Shown: positions 12,167-22,900 of the stretch, one piece after another
Position numbering within the stretch: the stretch's first letter is position 1
How the letters are laid out: each line of letters starts with the position of its first letter
Assembly: GCA_029339195.1 (NCBI GenBank)
Contig: JAPTJF010000004.1
Coordinates: 186,001-250,000, forward strand
From: Micractinium sp. NFX-FRZ
Taxonomy: Eukaryota; Chlorophyta; Trebouxiophyceae; Chlorellales; Chlorellaceae
DNA length: 64,000 bases
Direction: 5' to 3'
Notes under the pieces: model-generated
What the model saw: only the letters and a program-made list of their open reading frames with translations
Told to the model about the DNA's origin: nothing
Database searches by the model: none
Made by a program: the position numbers and the translations under genes

Positions 12167-14000
12167 GCGCTGCCCCGGCAGCCACCAACAAGGGCACAGC
12201 ACAGCAGTGCTGCTCAGTAGGAGTAGGAGTAGGAAACCCAACCCAACCGCCTGGAGTACGATACGGTGGGCCGCTGCGCTGGCCAGGGCGCAGCAGTTTG
12301 GACCACCCTCTTTGTTTTCATTGCCATGCTGGCACCACCACACGCGACTAGGGACACCCATATAAGGACACAGGCGCACCGTCTGTACCCATTCTTTCTT
12401 CAGCGCACATTGCACGCCACCCACCCTCACGCCTTCCTCTGTTACCGCCTGTCACCGGACACGTACCCTTCCTGGACGTCACAGGCGCATTCGCCTTTTG
12501 CCGGACACAACCACTGCACCCACGCCTGCTTTCACCCCCTGGGCATATGGCCGCCATCCCCCCGCCATCCCCGGCTTTGCTTGCATGCCACAATAAGTAG
12601 CGCACAACACACACGCATTTGGGGCTGCATCCGGCCGGTTTTGCCTCCCTCCACACCACACCCTATCCTTGTCTCCCTCCCCTGCATCCCCTTTTCCCCT
12701 CTCTTGGTTCCCGTCTTGGGCTCACAATAAGCACACACACTTGCGCAGAACCCCGCTCTTCCACACTTTTGGCGGCCCGGCGCTTGTACAGCCCGCCAGG
12801 CGCGCCCATCCGCCCCTCTCCTATGCGCTCTCCCTCCTCCCCGGGTGGGGTGGCCCAAGGTGGCCATGGTATGTTGCTGCCATTGCAGCGCACCCACGGC
12901 TGGCACCTGCCACACAGGTAGTGAACCCCCTTTTTCGCACCATCCTCCCGACTGACTGACCCGGCCACTTCTGCCACTGACCGACACACCACGCACCCGC
13001 CTGCCGTAAGCCAGATATCTTGGCTCCTGCTTTGTACAGAACCCCAACAGCCACCCCTCTCCGACTGACCGCCACTGCACAGCCATACGATGCCTCCCCC
13101 CCATTCCTCCATCCCCTCCCGTTATCTCTCTCCCCTCCGCATCCCACATACTCGCTCGTACGCTTTTGGCCCATCCTCCTCCCGGGGTCCCTCCTACCCT
13201 TACCCCTTCCTGGCAGCTTTTGCGCCGGCCCAGAACTCTCCCGAGCTGAGCGTCATCTCCTTTCATTGGTAGGGCTGCACCAACCAGCTAGCGTAGAGGG
13301 AGCAGTGCAACACGTACTTTTGCCACCGGCAAGGCGAGGGGGGCAAGAACAGCTGGGGCAGCAGGGAGCCGAGCAGGCGCAGCGCAGGCAGAGTGCTCTT
13401 CGTGCTTGGCATCAAGGCTGGACTGCCACAGTCTTGCTGGGAGTCATGCGGCCACCCAATGCTGGGAGTCAAGCGGCCACCCAATGCTGGGAATCAAGCG
13501 GCCACCTAATGCTGGGAGTCGAGCGGCTACCCAGCGTTATGTTGCCTGCCCACGCGGCTCCAGGCAGTTGCAAAGCAGCAGTCTTGCCGGCCGGCAGGGA
13601 GCAGGCAGGGGGGTGGGCCAAGTTCAGGGAGGGGCCAGGCAGCCGGTGGCCAGCAGGCGGCGCTGTGTGCTGGGCGGGCGCAATGAAAGGGGAGGGATGG
13701 GTGGGAGTGCAGCGCAGAGAAGATGGAGGCAGGGGCAAGCGTATCGACAGCTAGGCGAGCAACATAGAGAGGGTGGGGGGAACAGAGGCACAACAATGCA
13801 ATGCGGGCGGGCGCGGCCCGGGGTGGGTCGTTCGAAAGTCACATGAAATTCATTCGCTGAGGGTGGGCCGTGGGCGTGGTGTTGGTGGCAGTGAGGTGGG
13901 TGGGCGGATGGGTGGTACAAGGGTGGGGCAGCCGGAGCTGCCGGTTAGCGGGCCAGGTTGGTTGGCGCCTGCCACGTGCTGCGGAGCAGCCAACAGTGCC
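12167..14000. other. Long gene-poor gap (1.8 kb)
   Basis: Pyrimidine-rich on the + strand with many short overlapping frames, none with a recognisable domain or a plausible chain of exons. It separates the 3' ends of two convergent genes and contains a four-copy 25-bp minisatellite. I see no RNA gene. A short lineage-specific gene or non-coding transcript cannot be excluded. Confidence 0.5.
13437..13534 (+). repeat. 25-bp minisatellite, about 4 copies
   Basis: Unit ctgggagtcaagcggccacc plus caatg, repeated in four consecutive copies with one to three substitutions each; the last is incomplete. It lies in the intergenic gap. Confidence 0.9.
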
Positions 14001-17000
14001 CTAAAGTAGCCGGAGCGCCGAAGCCGCGGCGGCGTGCTGCGCTGCAGCGGGCGACCGCCGAAGCGCTGGCGCAGCCGCAGCAGGCATTCGCCGCGGCGGC
14101 GGCAGCGCAGCTCGCAGCGGCCTCCGCCCCGCAGCAGCCACGCCCGCAGCGGGGCCGCTTGCCCCGCTGCCTGCGGCTCTCGTGCGGCCGTTGCGTGCAT
14201 ACGTGCCTGCACCCGTGCCCGCCGCAGCCCCGCTGCCAAAGCCTGTGCCGCTTGGGACGCGCCCGCCTGCACCGTTGCTGCCCTTGCGGCTGCCGTTGGT
14301 GCCGTTGGTGCCAACGCTGTCGCTGCTGCTGCTGCTGCCGTTGGCGCCGGCGACGCCGACAACCTCTGGTGTGGCGCTGCTGCTGCTGCCGTTTGGGGCG
14401 CCGTTTGTGCTGCTGCCATTGGGGCCGCCGTTGCCCAGCAGGGCAATCAGCTTGGGCTGGAGGTCAGAGAGGTTGAAGTCGTGGGGGATGGAGATGAAGC
14501 CTGCGGGGCGGGGAGGGGGCGGGCCGTGCGGTGTGCGGGGGAGGGCGGAGGGCAGAGGACGGAGAGAGCTGATGGGGGCGCATGCGGGTGGTGGGGCTGG
14601 CCACCCACCTCACAGCCGCACACAGCGGGGCAAGCAACAGGCATGGAGTAGGGCAGGTTGCCTGCCCTCATCTCACACCGGCGCCCGCCCCATGCCCACC
14701 CCAAAGCTGCCTGCCAGCACATGCCAGAGCTGGCCGCGGGCGCCCCCGCCCCACCACCGCCCAACCGCCATGCAGTTTCCTGGCGCGGTTCGGAGCGAGC
14801 TCTGCTGCAGGAGGGTGGCAGCAAACACTCACCAGAGTCCCAGAGCTCGTAGCAGTCGTCGATTGCCAGCGAGGCGCCAGACAGATCCACGCCGGCGGCC
14901 CGGATGGCGGGGGCCGCCTCCAGCAGGCGCCGGGCAGCGGTCAGCACCTTGTCCTGCAATGGAAACAAGGTGAGGAAGGGTGGGAGGCAAGGAAGGGTGG
15001 GAGGGGTGGGGAGGGGAGCGGAGTGGGGAGCGATGGGAGCGGGGGAGCGGCCATGCTGGCCTCGCCCATCGCCCATTCCTGAGACAGGCACATGCAGTGC
15101 CCGTCATACGAGGAGCAGGCCACCCGCTTGCGTGAGGAGCAGGTCTGGCTGACGCGCTGGGCCATACCTTGTGCATCCTCAAGGGCACGCCCTCAGCAAT
15201 TGTGCACACCCACCCGGAGCCCGCCCCACCTGCTCATAGGAGGAGCACACCCGGATGACGTGCTTGGCACCCAGCGCATCCCGCACCGCCTCAAGCAGCT
15301 GCTCCTCCTCCTCCCGGCTGCCGGCCACCTGCGCAAGGGGGCAAGAGCAAAGCAACGGGAGGAAAGAAAGCAAGGGTAAGAGTGATGGGGGGAGGAGGAG
15401 GAGGAGCAGAGCAGCCGAGAAGCAAGGGTGAGGCAGGGTGCGGCGGGTGCCCCTCCAACTTCCGACACTTGCGCAGCAAGCGCCAGGTGTGCTCGGGTGC
15501 AGGCGCAAAGTTGCGGAGGGGGACAACATCTGGCCATGTGTGCTTGTGCAGAGCGGCGGCCGCGGGGGCTGTGTTGCCCCCGCCCCGGAGCAGCTCCCCC
15601 GTTTTCAGCCCCCCGCTTTGCGCACCTGCGCGGCCGCCTCGTTGGCGGTGATGCCGGCGTTGGAACAGAGGAAGTCGAGGAGGTGGTCTGGCGGGCAGTC
15701 GCACCGCACCTGCGCCACGGGGGCGGAGTGGGCAGCGCACATGAGGCACGGTTGGCAGGGCACGGTTGACAGGCAGGCAGGCTGCCAGCGCGGCAGCAGC
15801 AAACAAGACAAGTATGCCCAAGCCCACCCCCGCCCTGCCCAACGTCGCCCGCACGAAGCTCTCCTGGTGAGCAGGGGTTCCCCCGTTCAAACCACATACC
15901 ACTACACATACCACACAACACAGCACAGCAGAACAGCTGGACGCGCAAGCACCGCATGCCTCCTTGCCTGCAGCACTGACTTGCCCGCCAGGCAGCCGAG
16001 CGTGGGGCTGTCCTGCTCGCTGAACCACACCACTGCCCCGCCCTTGCCCAGCCAGTGCCCCCAAGAAGCCACTTCTCCCGCCCCCCACCACACCTGCAGC
16101 ACCGAGCTAGACGCCAGGAAGTCGAGCATGGGGCTGTTCTGGTCGCTGTGCGCCAGCAGGCTGAAGGAGAAGCGGCGCCCCTGCAGGGCCGCCTCGATCT
16201 GGTGCCGCCGGTCCAGCACCGCGCCCACCCACAGCACAAACTGCTGGGAGGAGTCTTCGGAGCGGGTGTCGCACCACACAGCCTCCACACCCAGCAGCTG
16301 CTGCAGCACCTGGCTCAGGTCCCTGCAAGACGAGAGGTGCCCGTGGGAGAGGAACACAGCGAGCAGCGGGTGAAGGGCAGGCTACCGTTGCGGGGCGAGT
16401 GCGCCCGCAGGAGTCGAGCCACTTCACTGCCCCCACGCCCCAGCGGCTGCTGGCTCCAGCTGCAGCACTGGGTCGCTGGCACTCATGTGCCCCTCCTGCT
16501 CCTGCTCCTGCTCCTGCTCATTGACCTGCTGCTCCTGCCCACCGACCTGCTGCGTGTGAGCCAGAAGGACCCAAGCTTGGCCAGCAGGCGGGCCCGCCCC
16601 AGGTCCAGCCGGGGCAGCGCCTCCGCCAGCGCCTGCGGTGGGTAAGAGAGTAGCAGCAGGCAAGACGCGTGAGCAGCAGCGAGTGTGAAGCAGCAGCAGC
16701 GGCACGACAGGCAAAACACAGCAGGCACAGCACAGCACAGCCACATCACAGCAGGCGCATCATAGGCGCAGCATTGCAAGCCAAACACCTGCGGGTCGCC
16801 CGCCGCGCACATGCACCGCCCCGTTGTCGGTGACGTGCGCCACAATGGAGCACGGCACAGCACAGCGCAGGGCAGCGCAGCGCAGCACAGCGCAGCACAT
16901 CGTGGGCACCCACCTGCGGGTCCCCCGCCACCACATGCACCACGCCATTGTCGGCGACGTGCGACATGATGGGCTGCGTGCGCAGGTTGAACGCGCCGTC

Positions 17001-19496
17001 GGTGTCCACATACCCCTGCGTGCCCAGCGGCCGGCTGTCCGGGTGGTACAGTCTGCGGGGCGGGCAGGCGGGAGCGCGGTGAGGGGTCAGGAGTGGGCGG
17101 GTGCAAGGGACAGGGGTCCTGCCAGACATTGCTCGAGCCTGACGTGCCGACACTCTTGCCCGCTGCTGCTCCACTGCCACTGCTCCTCCCTGCCCATTGT
17201 GCACACCTGCACCCGCTGCCTGCCATGCCCTCTTGCCGGCCCTGCTCCAAGTACACTCACATGCACCAGGGGGGCGCCCTTAGACCTCTGCACCACCTGC
17301 CACACTCATGCCAGGCAGCACACAGCTCTCACTTCAACCCACACCTGCCTGCCCTGCCCCACAGGAAGCATGCACCGTCCCCCAGGACACTTGCCGGATG
17401 GACAGCCCCTCAAACTCGGCAGCCTGCTCCTCCGGCAGCGCCACCAGGCAGCCCTCCAGCGCCTTGAGGGCGTCAATCTGCCGCCGCTGCTCCGCCGTGC
17501 TGATGGCAAACTCGCCGCCGACCTGCGGGACAGCAGAACAGGCTGGCGCGGGTGGGCTTTGTGGTGCGGAGGAGCGGGCGGCGGCGGCGGCAGCAGCAGC
17601 AGCAGCATCAGCTAGGCTAGGCTCGTGTAAGGCTGCATGGCAAGTCAAGGTGTGGCTGCCACTGCGCCCCGAGCCGCTGCTCCGCTCCCGCCTTGCCCGG
17701 TCCCCATGCTGCCCACACCCACCTCCACACCCGCCCCCAGCCACATCAGAAGCCGACACCAGCCCACCCTTGCCAGCCTAAGCGCTGCTCCAGCGACGCC
17801 CCACCCGCCACTACCACTCCACCCCGCTCCATTCAAAACAAATAGGTGAGGGATGACAAAGAGGCGCCCACCTGGATGCCTGCCAGCCTGAAGCGCTGCT
17901 CCAGCGCTGCCCCACATGCCACTACCTCTGCACCGCACACCACCCATGGCAATCAGGGGAGAGGTACCCGCGCACGCCCCCACCCCGCCAACAACAAAAC
18001 AGCCCAGCCCACCTGGATGCCTGCCAGCCGGAAGCGCTGCTCCAGAGCCAGCCGCATCTCCCGGATGACCCGCTTCAGCGAGTCGTGCTGGTCGGCGGTG
18101 CGCACCGCCTCAAACACCGTCTCCCGCAGCCAGGCGGCCAGGTCACGGTCGTCCTTGCCTGCAGCCGGGGGGGGAGAACAGCGAGCGGCGGTGTGTCACC
18201 GGTAAGGACGGTGGCCTCATGGGCACCAGCAAGAAGCAGCACCGGCACCAGCCTCCGCAGCAGCACCAGCCTCCGCGGCAGCAGCATGGTCACGCCATGC
18301 AGCGCCTGGCGCCCGCGTGCAGCGCCTGGGCCCTGCCCCCTGCGTGCCCCCGCCCGACCCCTGCCCGCTGCACGCCTTCTTCACGCCTGGCTTACCCTGC
18401 CCGCTGCATGCGCCCGCCCCCTGCTTCAGCTCCTCCTGGTTGATGAGGCCAAAGGCAAAGAAGAGGGGGCCCAGGGAGCCGTAGGAGGGGAGCTCAGCGG
18501 AGACCTGCAGCGGGCACAGCGCCACATGGGGAGACAGGCAGGCGGGCAGGCAGGCAGGGAGATGGGTGCAGAGGCGATGGCGTTGGCCCAGCAAGGGGTG
18601 CCCCGGGGCGCCAGCGCTACGGCTGTGTGAGAATGCAAAGGGCTGCTGTTCCCGTGCTTGCAGAGAGACATGAGCTGCCGGCTGCTCAGTGAAAGCTTGC
18701 TGCCGCGGCTGGCTGGCCAAGTGCTGGCTGCGCCGTTTGGGGCTGCCAGGCTGCACCACTGCTGCCATTGCCTGCAAAGCTGCCAAGCCAACTGTGCCCT
18801 CCCACTGCTGCCGTAGGCCGGCACCTCCTGCTCTTACAGATCCTGCTGCCTGCCAAGGCCGCTGCCATGATCCTCCTGCTGCTGCCGCTCCTGCTGCTCC
18901 TGCTGTCTGACCAGCCGGCACTAAGTTAAGACATCGAGTGTGCAAGCGTGTGTTTTATAGAGGTAAAGGAGTCCGCACCTGCACGAGGCCCTCCTCCCCC
19001 TCGGGCTGCCGCACATAAAAGGTGACCTGCGCCGGCTCGGGGCGCAGCCCTTGGGACAGCGAGTCGGCATAGACGTTGAGAATCTGCACAGTGTGGCGGC
19101 ACAGGCAAGGGAGGGAGCAAGCAGGGTCAGAGAGGGGGAGGGTCGCGTGGCAAACGTCGCCCAGCTGACCGCCGCCAGCCTGCGTGTCTCCCACCGCTGC
19201 CGCTGCCCAAGCTGCCGGGCCGCACCTTCAAGGCGTCCGAGTTTTTGGTGCGCTCATAGGGGAAGGCGCCGAACAGGTCGGGGTGGACCTGCAGTGGGGC
19301 GGGCGGCCAGGAGCTCGGTTGAGGAGCGCCGGCAAGGCGAGGCACTCCAGAATGCCGGCGCGGGCCGTCCAGGGCATGTGAGCAGCTGCAACATGAAGAT
19401 AGCAGCGCCGAGAGCGTGGGGGGCCCCGCCTTGCGCAGCAACACTTGCCTGTCGAACAATTGTCCTAATAAGCTTTCTCTCGGTCTGAGGGTCCAT
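14001..19496 (-). CDS. TCAIM-like protein (DUF4460/DUF4461 family)
   Basis: About 13 exons. Those I placed firmly are 19496-19449, 19288-19226, 19083-18979, 18504-18396, 18158-18013, 17522-17395, 17052-16914 and the last, about 14505-14001. The N-terminus ERKLIRTIVRQVHPDLFGAF, then ERTKNSDALKILNVYADSL, matches the J-like DUF4460 region of the 'T-cell activation inhibitor, mitochondrial' family. Later segments VLWVGAVLDRRHQIEAALQG and SGFISIPHDFNLSDLQPKL match the DUF4461 half. Animal members are mitochondrial; the biochemical role is unknown. An upstream in-frame ATG at 19547 would add a short Arg/Ser-containing leader that could be a targeting peptide. The C-terminal ~130 residues are Gly/Asn/Ser- then Ala/Arg-rich. 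Two introns seem to use GC donors (after 19449 and after 17395). Several introns carry exon-edge echoes. Confidence 0.75.
15965..16160. repeat. Echo of exon edge in the TCAIM-like gene (exon 9)
   Basis: On the - strand the exon end reads SDQNSPMLDFLASSSVLQ and is followed by a GT donor (about 16100). About 120 bp further into the intron a second copy reads SEQDSPTLGCLAGKSVLQ (about 16025-15972). The first copy is taken as the real exon because it continues the long upstream frame. Confidence 0.7.
16788..16985. repeat. Echo of exon edge in the TCAIM-like gene (exon 7)
   Basis: The exon end encoding VADNGVVHVVAGDPQ, with its donor at 16914, is repeated in the following intron at about 16850-16790 as VTDNGAVHVRGGRPAG. 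The second copy is degraded but keeps a GT after the copied edge. Confidence 0.8.
17762..18045. repeat. Two echoes of exon edge in the TCAIM-like gene (exon 5)
   Basis: The exon end encoding QRFRLAGIQ plus its donor (18040-18008) recurs almost unchanged at about 17905-17867 and in shortened form at about 17795-17762, both within the following intron. Confidence 0.85.
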
Positions 19497-19946
19497 GGCT
19501 GGCTGCCCGCTGCGTGAGCAAGGCAGGACGCTTCGGCCAAAGGGCAAAAGGAGGCCGGTAACACAAGTTCATTCTCTCGCCACGTGGCAGGAGCAGCAGG
19601 GCTGAGGAAGGGGCAGAAGCCCCCGCTGCCCCTCCCAGCAGAACTGTGCATTGTTATAGGATCAGAAATAGTCGCTGCAAGCCTCTGCAGTGTCCCCTGC
19701 GCTCCTGCGCGTTCCGTCCCGTCGCCTGGCCAGCACCTCGGGAGGCTGCTCCCCGCCGCCCAGCACCCCTGGGTGCCGGTACAGCGCCTGCAGCGGGCAA
19801 TCCCGCCTCCACGGGCCGGTGCGCAGCAACCACCTCCCGCCCGGCCAGGCGCCGCAACCACCGCCGCCTGCCGCCCGTACTGGCAGCGGCGGCCGCAGAC
19901 CCCCGGCTGCGCGGGAGTTGAAGGCAGGGGCAGGTGGTCGTCAGGA
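19497..19946. promoter_or_regulatory. Divergent intergenic region, probable bidirectional promoter
   Basis: 450 bp separate the start codons of the TCAIM-like gene (-) and the kinesin (+). No coding feature is needed here except the possible leader extension to 19547. No TATA box was recognised. Shared promoter use is inferred from geometry only. Confidence 0.5.
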
Positions 19947-22900
19947 TGACACAGATGATGCGCTATGATGTGGGGGCGGAGAAGAATAAGGTGCAGGTGG
20001 CCGTGCGCTTCAGGCCGCTGAGGTGAGCACCCCTGGGCAGGGCCAGGGCGGGAGGGTGCAAGGGCGCTGGGCAGCTGGGCTGGGCAGGCTGGGAGGATGG
20101 GCCTATAATTTGCGTAGGCACTTGCGTCCTTGGACGGCTATCGGCCTGGGAGGCAGCCTGGGAGGCAGCCTGGGTCTGCCGCACGACTTGGACAGGCCCC
20201 GCGCTGCTGCCTGTCCGGCTCCCCAGCATGCTAGCACCCCTGCCTGCATGTGTGCCGTCTGCCCGCCTGGAACCAGGGGCCAGCGTCTGCTGCCATCAAC
20301 TGCCTATGTGCATCGCAGCGCTGCCAACGCCACGGCTGCGTTTGTCGACCCCACCCCCTGCCTGGCTGCCTCGCCGCCCGGTGCGGGCTCACCCGCCTGC
20401 CCGCCGCCGCCACCCACACCCCGCACTGCGCTCGCCGCCACGCTTGCCCTGCCCTTGCGCAGCGACAAGGAGCGGGCACGTGGGGACCACGAGGTGTGGG
20501 AGTGCCATGGAAATGCGGTGGGCATTCTGGAGGACGTGGGCATGAAGGTGAGGAGGGGAGCGAGGGGAGTGGGAAGGAAGGCGAGGGTTTGAGAGGGCAG
20601 GGGCGGGTGTGCGCTTTGGTTGGTGCAGCGAAGCACTGGGCAGGAAAAGGTGAACGCGCCCTCCAACGGAAGTGCATCTCGCGGCAAGGAGGGGGCCGTT
20701 TGGCTGGCTGCGCAAGTGCCATGCATGTGGCGGTACCGCTCTGCCAGCCACGTCGTGTCGCTCACCCACCAACACAGCGCACCCGTGCCAAACTGCGCGC
20801 TGGCAGATGTGGTTGTGTCTGGTAATGAGTGCCAGCTCCACATGTGCAAATACAGTGTGCACCGACTTCAGGACGAATCTGTCATTGGCAGCTGCAGCTC
20901 CAGCACACAGCACGTGTCCCAGGCGCGTCTCCAAACACGGCACCCCGCCCGTGTATCCAGCTCCCGCTATCTTATATCCTCAAACCTTCTGTGCCCCACA
21001 GGCCGACCGCATGTTTTGGCCCAAATCAACGTGGCTCAAGTCAGGCTGTGCCACCTGGCATTGAACCCTGCCGCCGCAGGTCAAGTTTTTGTACGACCAT
21101 GTCTTCCAGCCGCACACCGACAACCGCACCGTGTACAAGACCACGGCCTCCCCCATCGTGCGCTCAGCGCTGGACGGCATCAACGGCACCATCTTTGCCT
21201 GTGAGCCAGCAACAGAACTGAGTCAGTTACCCTTTCTTGCTCCTTTGCTGTATTCTTGCATCCCTAACGCACCTACTTGTGCTGGTGCGGCGGCCACGGC
21301 ATGGGCGCCGGCTCAGGGCAGTGGCAGGGGGGGCCTGCAGTGCGGCCGCTGCGAGGCAGGCTGTGGCGGGAGCACCGGCAAGCTGCGGTGGGAGCACCGG
21401 CAAGCTGCTGGTCTCATCACCGCTGCATGTGCCGCCGCCACCCCTCGCGTCCGCGCCCCTTGCACCTCCCCCCTCAGCACCCTTTTCGCCCAGCGCGCCA
21501 TCGCCCACTCCCCACCCACCCTGCCACGTCCCCGTGCAGATGGCGTGACCTCCTCTGGCAAGACGCACACAATGATGGGCACAGACGAGGCGCCCGGCAT
21601 CGTGCCGCACGCCATCTCAGAGGTGCGCCCCCCATCCTCGGTGTCCGCCCTCTGAGGAGATGCACGGGATGCAGGGAGGCCTGGTGCTGGGCCCGCGCCT
21701 GTGGCCCCTGCTTGCCCGGCCCGGTCCCCTTTGGTGGTGCCGTCACAACATCAACACCCTCCCTCACCTCCCCTCACCGCACCGCACCTCGCCGCTGCAG
21801 GTGTTCCGCCAGATCGCCGCCACCCCGGGCAAGGAGTTCCTGCTGCGCATGTCGATGATGGAGATCTACAACGAGGTGGGCCTGCTCATGCAGTTTTGGC
21901 CCAGCTTAGCAAACATACAGCACTTCGTGGTTGAGGAGGGTTGTGGGTGGTGCGCATGTCGATGATGGAGATCTAAAGTTTATAACATTTACAACATTTA
22001 TCGCATTTATAACATGTATAACATGTATAACATCTACAACGAGGTGGGCCTGCTCATACAGTTTTGGCCCAGCTTAGCAAACATACAGCAGCCAAGAGGG
22101 TGTGGCGGGGGAGGGGTGGGTCCTGCGCATGCCGATGGTGGTGATGTACCAGCGAGGTGGGCCAGCTCAGGCAGTGTGCATGGCCTAGCTAAGGAACCCA
22201 GTCAGCACTTGATGGTTGGGGGGAATGGTGTGGGTGCTGCGCACGTCGATGGTGCACCTGCTGCCGCCTGTTTGAGGCAGGCGTGGGCAACGCACACTTT
22301 TGCATCCTGGGTCGTGTCATCTCTGTTCCTCCCCCCCAGTGCTGAACGACCTGCTGGGCCCAACATCCCACTAACTGCGTCAGGTTGCCCGACGCTTACA
22401 GCAGCAGTACGCACACTCGTCGCTCTTCTATTCATCTGTCCCTCCCCCCCACACACACAGGTGCTGAACGACCTGCTGGACCCGTCCCGCACCAACCTCA
22501 AGCTCAGGGAGGATGCACGGCGGGGCGGGGGCATCCACGTGGACGGGATACACGAGGAGACGCTGGTGTCGGCGGAGCACGCGCTGGGCGTGATTGCCAT
22601 GGGGGCGGAGCACAGAAAGGTGGGGAGGGTGCGGGGTGTGTGGGACAGGGAGCAGCGCCTAGCTAGGTGGGGAGGGTGCAGGGGGTGTGGGGAAAGGTAG
22701 GCGGCTACTGCTGGTGCGGTGCGCGGCTGGGGGCAAGCACCAGGGTGCAGAGCACAGGAAGGTGGGGTGGGGTGAGGACGCGGGGAGGGGCAGGTAGGGG
22801 GGCGGAGTGGTAGCAGAGCACGCGGTGGGGATGATTTCCGTGCGGGCGGGCGGGCAGGAGCATGGGAAGGTCAGGGTGCAGGGAGTGCTTGACTGGCAAG

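Noticed and set aside
12350..13270. Overlapping open frames of 100-240 codons on both strands
   Set aside because: Composition reflects a C/T-rich strand; no domain, no consistent exon chain and no codon pattern like the neighbours.
15965..16030. Extra exon of the TCAIM-like gene encoding TLGCLAGKSVLQ
   Set aside because: It copies the preceding exon end (MLDFLASSSVLQ) and would repeat a conserved segment, so it is treated as an intronic echo. cDNA could overturn this.
22330..22375. Kinesin exon start VLNDLLGPTSH
   Set aside because: A shorter degraded copy of the real exon start at about 22461 (VLNDLLDPSRTNLKL); it runs into a stop soon after.
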